A stretch of 64,000 nucleotides of DNA from Scenedesmus sp. ARA3. Taxonomy: Eukaryota > Chlorophyta > Chlorophyceae > Sphaeropleales > Scenedesmaceae. Made by a program: the position numbers and the translations under genes. Below, one piece after another: positions 1 through 12,100 of the stretch. Numbering within the stretch: position 1 is the stretch's first letter; each line of letters starts with the position of its first letter. The notes beneath the pieces were generated by a model. That model was not told where the DNA came from and searched no databases. It was given only the letters and a program-made list of their open reading frames with translations. The DNA lies in the NCBI GenBank assembly GCA_004335835.1, contig RWJK01001208.1:1-64000 (forward strand). Direction: 5' to 3'.

Positions 1-1
1 C

Positions 2-166
2 TAACCCTGCACTAACCCGGCACTACCCCGGCACTACCATTGCACCAACCCTGCACTAACCCTGCACTAACCCTGCACCAACCCGGCACTAACCTGGCAC
101 TAACCCTGCACTAACCCTGCACTAACCCGGCACTAAATCGGCACTAACCCCGCACCAACCCTGCAT
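2..166. repeat. 11-bp TAACCCTGCAC satellite, 15 units
   Basis: Fifteen head-to-tail units of 11 bp with consensus TAACCCTGCAC; common variants are CAACCCTGCAC and TAACCCGGCAC. The TAACCC core resembles a telomere unit, but the period and the inserted TGCAC/GGCAC are not a known green algal telomere. The array sits just upstream of the first ATR exon seen here, probably inside an ATR intron. Confidence 0.9.
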
Positions 167-227
167 TAAGCTCATCGGATGTATGTCTGCGCACATTCTC
201 CACCTCACCCCTTAATGCACAATGCAG

Positions 228-275
228 AGCATGGGCCACAGGATTGCACGCTGCCTTATTGAGGAAGCAGCACAT
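228..275 (+). pseudogene. Echo of the ATR exon that starts at 333
   Basis: The sequence from the AATGCAG acceptor onward (AGCATGGGCC...) repeats the start of the real exon about 105 bp downstream, including its ATGCAG 3' splice site. Reading on in frame reaches a TAA after about 20 codons, so use of this acceptor without a further splice would truncate the protein. Confidence 0.8.
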
Positions 276-332
276 GCCTGTAACGGTGCTTCCATTGGCT
301 TAACACATTTCTCGTGCGCCCCATGAATGCAG

Positions 333-3300
333 AGCATGGGCCGCCGCATGGCGCGCTGCCTGATCGAAAAGGCAGGAGCAGCCTGCTTCTGGGGCGCCCA
401 GCACACCCCACCACCAGAGATGCTCAGCCGCGCAAGAGAGTATGTAGGCATCGTGGCCAACGGCATGGGCCAGCAGCTGCAGGGCCCCGACCGTGTGCTG
501 GAGCTGCTGCAGGGCGAGACGCTCGCGCTGCTGCTCAAAAACATCGGCAACACGCTCGCACAAGAACTCGAACCCCCGCTGCCTGCGGTGCCCGCTGGGG
601 GTGCTGTTGCGGCTAGTGCTGCAGCCGGTACAGCTGGTACTGGGGGCCGGGGAGACAGCTGGGGATCCGGGTGCTGGGCGCTGCAGGCAGCATTGCAGAA
701 GCTGTGTGAGGAGCGAGGGCTGCCTGCTGCTCCCCTGCCAGGGCTGAGCCACAGCTTGGGGCTTTCTGGGGCTGGCGGCAGTGGAGGGCCTGTTAGTGCT
801 GCTGACAAGATGCAGTGCCTGCGGGCGCTGGTGGTGCTGATGCACCTGCTGGGAGAGCACCTTGGCTCGCATGCGTTGCAGGTGAGGGGTGGAGCAAGCA
901 CGTTGACCCGTGTTGTGTTGCCGTACAGCCGCATTGTGTGTACTGCACATCTTGTAGGTGTTGAAATTGCTATGTGACCTTTTACCCATCTTCTCTGAAC
1001 GTTGGTTCTCTGAACGTTGGTCATGGTCTGGGACTATGCCTTTGCAAGTGTTTCAGCATGCGATGATCAGCGTGCTGCTGTGCTGCTTCTTGCTGCTGCC
1101 TTTTTCTCTTGCAGATGATGGCGGTGCTGTCAGAGGCTCTGCTGTACTGCACAGATGGTCCGCTGCGCATGCAGGCGCTGTCTGGCTGGCTTGTCTTTGT
1201 GCAGCTGCTGGCACAGCATGCACCCGCAGTGCTGCAGCGAGTGGCAGCACATGCAGCTGTCGTGCTGCTGCCAGTGCTTGGACTCACCAGCCAGGAGGGC
1301 AGCACAGCAGCAGCAGCAGGAACTGGAACAGCAGCAGCGCAAGCAGGAGGAGAAGCAGCAGCAGGGGAGGTGGATACAGCAGCGGTACCGCTGGCTGCAG
1401 ATGTGTTGCATGAGATTGTGGTGAAGCAGCGGCAGCACGTGCGCGCGGCGCTGCGCAACATGCCGCCGCTGCCGTCTCTGGATGTGCTGAAAGAGGTCAA
1501 CCAGGTTCTGGCTCAGGTAAGAGCAGACCAGCGCTGGTCAAAGACCAGGGCAGATTGTATACTACCTGTTGCTGCTGAGCGGCAGATGGTCAGCCTGGGC
1601 TGCTGCAGTTGAAGCTTTGGCTGCTGTGTTTGCTTGTGTCTCCTATCCTTTGTGCCACTCGCAAGCCCACTAGCGTTTGCCTTGTATCTGCCATGTAGTC
1701 ATGTGTCTGCAGGAGCAGCCCCGGCAGGGCCCGCTGCAGCACTTGACTTTTTCACACCCCTTGCAAGTATACAAACCCACTAGCGCTTATTCTGCATATG
1801 TTTTGGCTCTGCAGGAGCAGCCCCGCCAAGGCCCGCTGCAGCAGCTGCAGCTGCTGATAGGTGCGCTGCAGCACGAGTCCATGGCGGTGCGCCACGTGGC
1901 CCTCGGGGAGGTGCGCAGCTTCCTGCTGCAGCACAAAACATTCATGAGCGATGCCATGTCAGGCCTGCTGAGCTGCTCCGGACCAGCTGCACTCCCTCAG
2001 GACGCAAATAACAAGGCGGACAGTGGTGCGGCAGCTGGTAATGGCCAGCAGCAGCAGCAGCAGCAGAAGGGGAAGGGAGGGAAGGCTGGCAGTGGCGATG
2101 GCAGCAGCAGCAGCAAGCTGGCTCCTGGGCAGTGCAGGGAGCTGGTGTCGCAGCTGCTGGCTGCGCTGCTGGCGAGCTGCGCCAACCTGCCGCGCGTACA
2201 TTCTGGGCACCCTCGCTCACACATGGTGCAGTCGATGAAGCAGCGGTGAGCATCAGCGCCTCGTTTATGATCATCAGCTGGGGAGCCTTTGCTTGTACAC
2301 TGCTAGCCTGCATACAACTGGAACACTACATACATCTCCCTGCAGTCGGATCTGCTACACAGTACATCTCATACGTCGCATACCACAGCTAATGAGCACC
2401 AATGACGTCTTGTGCTGCAGGTGTGCTCAGTGCCTGGGCCTGCTGGGTGCCATTGATCCCGCACACTACATCACCTACTTGCATATGATCTGCTACACAG
2501 TACATACAAGACACACTCCTCATACTTGTCGTCAACAACGAACCACTGCCCCCACTGCAGGTGTGCGCAGTGCCTGGGCTTGTTGGGTGCCATTGATCCT
2601 GCACACGTGAAGCCACAGCTGCCCAAGCCCGCACCCTTTGCATACCAAGCAGAGAGCTGCCTGGTGGCGCTGCTGCAGCAGCACCTGGTGCGTGTGCTGC
2701 AGACTGCATATGACATCGGGCAGCTGGAGACGACCAGCTATGCCATCCAGAGCTTGCTGCAGCACTACAACAAGCGGCGGCTGCAGGCAGCTGCCCGGGC
2801 GATGAAGGTGAGTACGGCAGGGCAGGGGGTTGAGGGTTGCCGCCTGTAGCTTGGACTGCGCTGCTGTTGCGTGTAATCGCAGAGGTGCTGCAGCAGGTTT
2901 TTTTGCAGTCTTGTCCTCTACCATATAGTACAGGATACCATATAGTACAGGATTGGCACTTGCGATGTGCGACATTGGGCAGCTGGAGACGACCAGCTAT
3001 GCAATCCAGAGCCTGCTGCAGCACTACACCAAGCGGCGGCTGCAGGATGCGACGCGAGCAATAAGGTGAGTGCGGCAGGGGCGGGGCGTGTAGCATGTCG
3101 CAGTGCTTTCGGATCAGGGTTGCAGGGAGTGTTTCTGTACTCACCAGTGCACAGCTTCGGTGCCAGCAGCTGCACACGCAAGCTCTTGCAGGACAACCAT
3201 TTGTTGCCCCTCAACGCTTCTTCCTGCTGTCATACTGCACATTCCCCCACACCGCAACCAGCAGGCCTTTGCTGTCGGCCCCATAGAAGGCTTGGATCTG

Positions 3301-6300
3301 AATCCCCACGCGCAGCAGCAGGCAGACCTGCAGGCTGCCTCTGAGCCCGGCTCGCTGTTCAGCCTGCTGGAGGAGGGCGTGCAGTCCATCGTGAGGCCCT
3401 TCCTGACCACCAAGTTCTGCATCGCGCCGCGTCAGCGGGGCATCCCAGGTGCGCGGCTGGCTGGCAATGTGCCTAGCTAGATAGCGCATGTAATATCACG
3501 CACGTTGGCTGCCCGGCTGGGGCACCTGTCAGCTTACGTGCGAACAACACATAGTCTATGTTGGGAAACCTTTTTCTCAGCTCACCCACACACATGTTCA
3601 CATGTCCCCTGTCTGTGCTGTTGCTCCTGCTGCTGTTTGCTGCTTTGCGCCGCGCAGGCGTGGTCTTCGGCAGCCACGCGCACACCTTCCGCCGCTGGCT
3701 CAACCTGTGGCTCAAGCAGCTGGCGGAGCTGTCTGCCGGCCCCCTGGCCCCCGCCTTTGAGGCCTGCAGGGGTGTCATGGCGTGGGATGCCCCCCTGATG
3801 ATGGGGCTACTTCCATATATGATGGCTGAGGTGGCGGGGCAAGGCGGGGAGGGGCTGGAGCTGGTGGTGCGGGAGATATCTGCAGTGATGCAGGTGCGGG
3901 AACCAGCTGTCCGGTTTGCTACAGTTGCTTCAGACACGTACTTCAGTCGCCTGCAGAGCAGCTTACCATGCGCACGAACCATGCGCAGCAGAGTCAAACA
4001 CAACAAAACCAGATGTTTGCTGCTGCTGCTGCTGCTGCTGCTGCAGTGCGCCGCACGCGGCCCCGACCACCACATCGATGAGATTGAGCTGTACCTGCAG
4101 TGCATTTTTGGCCAGCTGGACCTGCTGCAGCGCTGGGTGCAGGAGCAGCAGGCAGCAGCTGAGAAGCAGGCAGCAGACGCGGCCGCGCAGGCTGCAGCAG
4201 CAGGTGGGGGCAGGGGAGGGTGTGCACATTTCTATGTCGCATTAGGCTCTGCTGCTTCCTGCTTCCTGCTGAGGTGGTGGGTGCTTCTGGTCCTTGACAG
4301 TGCATGGCAGTAAAATCACAGTTTGTTGCGAGCAAGTATAACAGTGCATGCAATGCATAGCACACTTGCTACTCTCACTATTTACAGCATAGTCATACTT
4401 CTGCTCGTTCTGCACTTGCATATGATGCGCGTCTGCTCCTCCTGCCACGCCAACACCATCGGCAGGTGGCAACCGCCAGGCGCAGCCGCCGGTGGTTGAC
4501 GTGGCGCTGCCTCCCTTTGTGGCAAACGTGGCCTCCATCCTCACCGCTATACCCATCGAGACACGCGCGCAGGCTGCACTTAGGTGGGTTGTCTTGCTGT
4601 GCATCAGCATCATGTTTTGTGCTTCACACGCTTTCTAGTGAGTGCCCCTTGGCTAATCAACCAGAGCCGAAAGCAGCAACATGGGCGGGCTCCAGTGATG
4701 TGTGCTGCTGCTGCTGCAGGTGTGGCTCGTATGCGCGCGCGCTGCAGTACTTTGAGAGCTACGTGCGGGACAAGCATGGCGGCGGGCTCAACCCCTCGGC
4801 CTTCAACGGCGGCTGCAGCAGCTACAACTACGACGACGTGAGCTTTGTTGAGTTGCAGTTTTAATCACCAACAGGAACAGGCCGTGCGTATGTGCCATAC
4901 AACGGTGCACTTACATGTGTACAAGACCAGCACAGTAAAGTGCATGCTTGCCTGCATGATGTAGCAGAGTCCAGCCAAGCCAGAGCTGCACATGGCATCC
5001 TGTGCATGACTTTGCAAGCGGCGGTACATTAGTTGTTGCGCTGCTGCTGCTGCTGCTTGCGCTGCAGGTGTCGTTCCTGCTGGAAGTGTATGGCCAGCTG
5101 GAGGAGCCAGATGGGCTGGCTGGTGAGTGCTTTGAGCAACACGTGTACGGCGTGAGCAGTCAGTCGTGGTGTGTGCCTGCTCTTGAACAGTACTGTGTAT
5201 TTTCTTGGAGTGCCTGGTGTGTCGATAGAAGCCGCTGTACACCTAACACGCTGGTAAGCCGGCTGACCACAAACTGCGTGCTTCGTCTGCGCAGCATGCT
5301 GGGAGGTGACACGCATGTTGCCTTGTTGTGACTCTCCCCTTACCTGAGGTACTCTTGTCACTTTGCCATGCACTACTGCAGGCCTAGTGCAGCTCAGGCA
5401 GGGTGGCCTCACCACCAGCGACCAGATCCTGGTGGCAGAGAAAGCAGGCGCATGGTCAGAGGCGCTAGCTCTGTATGAGCTGGCGCTGAGCCAGGAGGCG
5501 GCAACAGCAGCTGAAACAACCGCAGCAGCAGCAGCAGCGGCAGGGGCCGCGGATAGGCCGACTGCAGCCGGCGCAGCTGCTGATGTGCTGATACAAGCAG
5601 CGCGGGCAGTGGCGGCTGGTGGCAGCGCAAACAGCAGCGAGCTGGGGCCCCTGCTGAGGCCTGCAGGCAGTGACGGTGCTGCTGCTGCTGCTGCTGCCGG
5701 GGTTGGAGTTGGTAGCTACCATGGCCTCAGCAGCCTTCAGATAGGGCACTTGCGCTGCCTGCTGCAGATGGGCCACCACCAAACTCTGCTGCGGCAAGCA
5801 GACGGCTTGATCGCACGCTGCCTGAGCGGCAGCGGCTCAGCATCAAACCCTGACGCCGCGGACATGGCCCAAACCCTGAACTCTGATATGGCTACACTTG
5901 GAACCCTGAACCCTGGGGGTTTAGGTGTTAGCGCTGAGGAAATGCGGGGCATGGGTGGGGCGCAGTGGTGGATCACACAGCTGGCAGCGCTGGGGTTGGC
6001 AGCAGCGTGGCGGCTGGGGGCGTGGGGCACTCTCAGAGGCTACCTGGCAGTCATTGAGGCTGCTGCTGATGCTGGCGTGAAGCCGGTGACTGCAGCAGAC
6101 AAGTGGGAGGTAAGGGACTGGCCGGGTTTGATCGTGTGTGAGCATGGGGCTGCTTCTTGCTTTCGTGTTTGAGCGTGATGCTACAGCCGGGGAAGTGGCT
6201 GCCAAGCTGGCTGCACGCGCTGCATGGTGGCACAACATCGGTGTGTGCGAGGACGTTTGCACACTGCATGCGCTGCACTGGCGCTGCAGGTAACACGCTA

Positions 6301-9142
6301 GCTGACGCGCCCTCACTCTGCCACACACACCTGAACAGCTCTGAACTTGAGGCCAAATGTGTCGTAAGAGGCATTCAGCAAGCGGTGCTACGTGCCCATT
6401 GATGGTCTGCAGGTGTGTGTGGGCATATTCGGAGGCTGCACAGCGCTGCGCATACCCCACGTTGTTGTCCGGCATCACACGTGATAGCAGTAGATGCTTG
6501 GGTCGCCAAACAACGCCTGCTGCAATTCCTGCAGGTGTGTGTGGGCACAATATTGGAAGCTGCGCAGCGCCGAGCGTACCCCGCGGTGCTGTGTGGTATC
6601 ACACGTGATTACGCCACCAAACACACTGCCTGCTGACGTATATCACCCGCAGGTGTGTGTGGGGCCATCCTGGAGGCCGCGCAGCGCCGCGCTTACCCAG
6701 CGGTGCAGGCTCACGTCACACGCAATAGCAACTCCTTACGCCAGCAAACACTGCCTGCTGCTGACCTGCAGGTGTGTGTGGGCACAATACTGGAAGCTGC
6801 GCAGCGCAGAGCCTACCCCGCGGTGCTGCTCGGCATCACGCGTGAGCGCGCAGAGGTGCTGGAGGTGCTGCCTGCTGTGGCTGGTGAGAGCTACGCGCGC
6901 TGCTACCCCGAGCTGCTTAAGCTGCACATGCTGCAGGAGCTGGAGGACGCCTGCGGCCTGATGCAGCGGGTAAGCACGCCGTGTTAGATAAGTATGTATG
7001 CAGATTGGCTGTAGCTGTTGCAGTAGCTGCAGCTGCACATGCTGCAGGAGCTGGAGGACGCCTGCGGCTTGATGCAGCGGGTAAGCACGCCGTGTTAGAT
7101 AAGTATGTATGCAGATCGGCTGTAGCTGTTGCAGTAGCTGCAGCTGCACATGCTGCAGGAGCATGCGTGCTGTACATCTGGCTGTAGCTCATGCATCCAG
7201 CGCAGCTGCGCATGCTGGAGGAGCGGAAGAACGCGTGCGCGCTGATGCAGCAGGTACGATGCATGGCGCGGCGCGTGATGAGACACGTAGACACAAGATG
7301 AAGTAGCTGCACTGCGCTCAGCGTTGCATGTATTGTGTCTGGTGCAGGGTGGTGGTTGCACGCTGCAGGTCCTTTCGTAACGTCAGCAGCATGGCTGACC
7401 ATGCACCACAGTGATACTTGGCGCTATGTGTTGCTGTGCCATTCCGTATCATCCTCGTCCGCATGTGTTTACTCGCCACTGACAACGCCGGCTTGAACTG
7501 TGTCTGCCTATTCTGTTTAAACTTGCAGCCGCAGCCTGTGGGTCCGCTGGTGCGCAGCCGCGCTCTGCGCTGGCGTGAGCGGCTGCCGCTGACTGCGCCG
7601 CTGCTGAGCTGCCGCGAGCCGCTGCTGGCGCTGAGGCGGCAGCTGGCTGGGCTGGCTGCCGACAGCGAGGCCATGGGGCGCTGCTGGCTGCAGCACGCCA
7701 AGCTGTGCAGGAGCACGGGTGGGTGTGGCTACTTCAGGCTGACGCAACATCGCCTGCGGAAGGCCGTGCCACAGTGTTGCATGGCGCGTGCAATTCCTCA
7801 AGCAACTGCAGCATGTGGTTGCAGTAGCAGCACAACGCGAGGCCGCGTGAATAAACATGAATAGTCCAGGAGCAAAAGCCCCCAGGATGACATTGTCTGC
7901 ATTAAGCGCTTTTGTGTTTGCAATAACCTGGCCTATCAAATGCAAGCAGCACACCAGATGTAATCAGCAGTTGCTGTTCTACATGTTCAATATCATGTAC
8001 ATATCAGACACACAATCCATGCTTGCCGCAGGCCACCAGGAGGCCGCGGAGACGTCTGTGCTGGAGGCGAGCGCGCGTGGCGTGCCCGGGGCGCTGCTGG
8101 AGCGCTGCCGGCTGCTGTGGGAGCGTGAGAAGGGCCACAGGGCGGTGATGGAGCTGCAGCTGGCGGTGCAGCAGATGCTGGACAGCGGTGAGTTGTGTTA
8201 CTGCTACATAACACAGCTGTAGTAGAAACAGGTTTGCATTGCAAGGTCGAGAGAATTGCAGCTGCTGGCAGGTGCAGCTTACCTTGCTGGCAACAGCAGG
8301 CGACTGCCGTGCAAGCACATCCTTCTGGTGCGTCTTGAGGCTGACAGCTGTTGTTGGCTGCCGCTGCTGCTGCTGTTGTCTGCTGCTGCCGCTGCTGCTT
8401 TTCCATCAGCAGATGCTCAGCCTGAGGATGCCGCGCTGCAGCACCAGCGCGCCAAAGAGATGCTGCAGCTCACAGAGTGGATGGCGGCTGTGGGCCAGGG
8501 ACACAAGGACATGCTGGTGGGTTTTCGCAATGCGCCTGCAGGATTGTTCTGCAGCGGTTACCTGCAGCTGTCAGTGTTACAGCAGCACGCAGCTCAGCCT
8601 GCACACCATGGGCTGTTTCCTACCGCAGCAGTGTGGCAGGCATCAGATGTTGCATTCCTGTCTGATAGCGCCTCTGTCCCTGCTGCAATCTTCAACAACG
8701 TTGTCGCCGCCCCTGCCGCCCCTGCTGCTGCTGCTGCTGCTGCTGCTGCCGCCTCCAGCGCGCCAACTACGAGGACGCCATCCAGCTGGATGGCTCCTGG
8801 GAGAAAGCCCACTTCAGCTACGCGCTGTACCTGGACAGCCTTTACAGGGACGCCAAGCAGCGCGAGGTGCGAGGAACGACAGCAGCAGGGTTGCGTCGCG
8901 CTTGCTTAGCACTCCACCAAAGCAATGTACATTTCGTTTGTTGATTGTGCATGCCGGGAGACGCTTGACTTGCGGCAACTCTTGAACTCGACCAGGAAGC
9001 AACAGGGGTGCAATGGCCGGTCCGCAGGCAGTGCGGCTGCTGGTTGCATGGCACACACGCCACGCTTGCATGCAGCCGCCTTCGTGCACGTGGTACAAAA
9101 CAGGTGGCTTCTACACTTTCACTTGAGTTGCCCCCAGCAACA

Positions 9143-9181
<39 letters not shown>

Positions 9182-12100
9182 AGGGCAAGCCTGCGGCCAG
9201 CAAGGGTATGGACCGGCTCAGTGGGCGCAGCCGGGTGCGCACGCCTGACGACAGCCCACTGGACTACCTGCCCCAGGTGAGCAATGCATCGCATGCAAAC
9301 CAATACTGGGACAGAGCCATCGCATATGCCAGCTGACTCCTGCCTGACTGTTTCTGATCGTCCACACATATGGCTCCGTTGTAATTTATTTGCCAGGCGC
9401 AGCAGCTGTCGAGGCTGCTGTTGTAATAACGAACTGCAGCTGCTACCAACACGGCTGCTGCTGTGCTGCGACCTCGCGCACCGCAGGCACTGGAGCATTA
9501 TGGCGAGAGCATCCGTGCGGGCCACAAGCACATCCTGCAGAGCCTGCCGCGGCTGCTCACGCTCTACTTTGAGTTCGGCTCCAAGGTGGCTGCCAGCAAG
9601 GCCGTCAATCAGAAGATGCGCAACACGCACACACAGGTGAATGTCCGGCGGTTGCATGCGGATCTGCATGTTCAAAGCATTTGTGTGCTTGCATTTGCAA
9701 TGGTACTGAGTTACTGGTCATACTGTTTGAGAGAATGTTTGTGGGACTGTTCTCCTGCAGCTAGCCAGCCTTGCAGCTGGTCAGTGTGTGGCCTGTCCAT
9801 GCTTCGGCATTCTGCTTGTACTGCGGTTCATGTTGCTGCAGGTGTCTGGCGTGATGCGTGGGCTGCTGCGCAACATCCCGCCCTACAAGTGGCTGCTGGT
9901 GCTGCCGCAGCTCACCAGCCGCATCTGCCACCCACAGCAGGTGAGCGGCTGGCTGTGCTTGTGCTGGCTAGTGTTTGCTAAACGCATTTGAGCATCCGAA
10001 GCTTTACAGGTTCCTTAAGCTCGGCATCTTGTGCATAACAGGCGGTGCACTTTGACAATGTGCACAACAACATGGCCTACAGCTGTCAGCTCAAAGACGT
10101 TGCCGTAATTTCTGAAGCTGCAGGCCCCAAGTAACATAGGGGCGCTGACATGTGATGCGTCTGCTGCACCTTTTGGCTGCTGCAGGACGTGCAGGACTTC
10201 ATGCAGCAGCTGCTGGGCGCAATTGCAGACCACTTCCCTCACCAGGCACTGTGGGCGATGGCGACAGTGTGCAAGAGCACAGTGCGGGCACGGCAGGTGC
10301 GGCTGGCCTGTCAGCGCGCTTTCAAAGGAGGCCAGCATGCATGCTGCCCACACTGCTCAGAAATACCTCAGACAGCCCTTTTAGTATGTGTATCACCCCA
10401 AAGACGCCTTTCAGCCATGTAGCGCTGTCGCGTAAAGTGGCCAGACTGCATGCGCTGCACGTTGTCTGCTTCCATGCGGCGCACCACATCCTGCAAGTCA
10501 GGATAGCTGGAGCATCACCTTGGCACCAGCACCTTGGCATCCTCACACACACTGCTCACCCCGCATATCATCCCTATGTTTCATGTGTCAACCCTGCAGG
10601 AGGCAGCTGCCAGCATCCTGAACCAGGCCAAGCGTCACTCCAGCGAGGCCGATACTGCCAACACCTGAACCTAACGAGCATGTTTCCTATTGTTTGTATG
10701 TGCCCCACATATGTATCATCACCCCTGCAGGAGGCCGCCTCCAGCATCCTGAACCAGGCCAAGCGCCGCTCCGGCGAGGCGGGCCGCTCCCTGTTTGAGG
10801 TCTTTGCGCGGCTGGCCGACCAGCTCATCCGCGCCTGCATGTGGCAGCCGCCCAGCGACAGGCGCGTCACGCGCTGCAGCGCCTTCAAGGAGTTCAAGCA
10901 CCTGGTCAACATGCTGCCAGTGGACGTGCAGGTGCCCGTGCAGGTGAGGCGCTGGGTGTTTCACGATGAGTTATGTAGTACGTCATACCAGGCGTTGCAT
11001 AAGGATGGGCAGCTGCGCTATGGACGAGGTTGAGCGCAGCAGCAAGCTGTGTGTATCCATGCATGTAGATAAGCAGAGACACCTGGCCAGCCTGGCGTGC
11101 TGCGCAGCCAGCTGCAACCGCCAGTTCCACTGCAACGCCTTCGTGCAAGCTTCCTTGATGTTGGGCCTGCACGGGCTCCATTGCCTCCTCCTGCATACAC
11201 ATCAGCCCTGCCCGCTCTTCCTCACACAACCCAAATATCAGTGCCGTATAGTAAAGCAGATATACTGAGCGGGGTCAAAACTCCAATCATATCTTCCTGC
11301 AGGCGCTGTTCACTGTGGACCTGCCGCCGGGCGGCAAGCTGCCGCCTGGGCACCGCCCCGTGTGCAGCCAGGCCACCATTCAGGGCATGCGCGATGAGGT
11401 CATCGTGATGAGCAGTTTGATGAAGCCCAAAAAGATCACCTTCATCGGCAGGTGAGGCCACACAGCAGAGCATTTGCTTTAAGTTTGATTGCATATATGG
11501 TGAGGTGGTGGTGATGAGCAGCGCGATGAAGCCGAATGAAACCTGCTGCCTGGCTGCATCACTTGTACCAACTTCTTCTGATTGAATTGCGGTGGTCGCG
11601 CTGCTAATACACCATGGCCTTGCTGCCTTACTGGCTGCTCACCGTGCCTGCCTGCCGCGGCAGTGATGGCGCGGACTACCCCTTCCTGGCCAAGCCCAAG
11701 GATGACCTGCGCAAGGACTACAGGCTCATGGACTTTGCGGGTGAGGGGGCACAGCAAAAAGCTTTGCCGCAAGGCTACAAGGCTCGCTTTCCCCTGCACT
11801 GCAGTCGTATGGGGTTCTGCTAGTGCTCTGGCGGTCGTGCGCACCGGCCTGCAAGCCTGTCCTGCTGTGCCAGCGCAACCAGCCCTCATCTCATGCATCA
11901 CACACACTGACACTTATGCTGTGGTGCCATCAACTGCACCCCCGCAGGCACGCTCAACGCACTGCTGGCACGCCAACCTCAGGCGCGCCGCCGCGGGCTG
12001 TGCCTGCGCACCTATGCGGTGCTGCCCCTCACCGACGACTGCGGGCTGCTGCAGTGGGTGGAGCACCTGGTGCCCTTCAAAGCAGCGTGTGAGGAGGTGC

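Noticed and set aside
2..166. True chromosome end
   Set aside because: The units are 11 bp and degenerate, and a gene continues directly beside them.
6413..6772. Regularly spaced repeats resembling a CRISPR array
   Set aside because: The repeats are about 70 bp of exon sequence with similar, not unique, spacers, in a eukaryotic intron. They are tandem duplications of an exon boundary.
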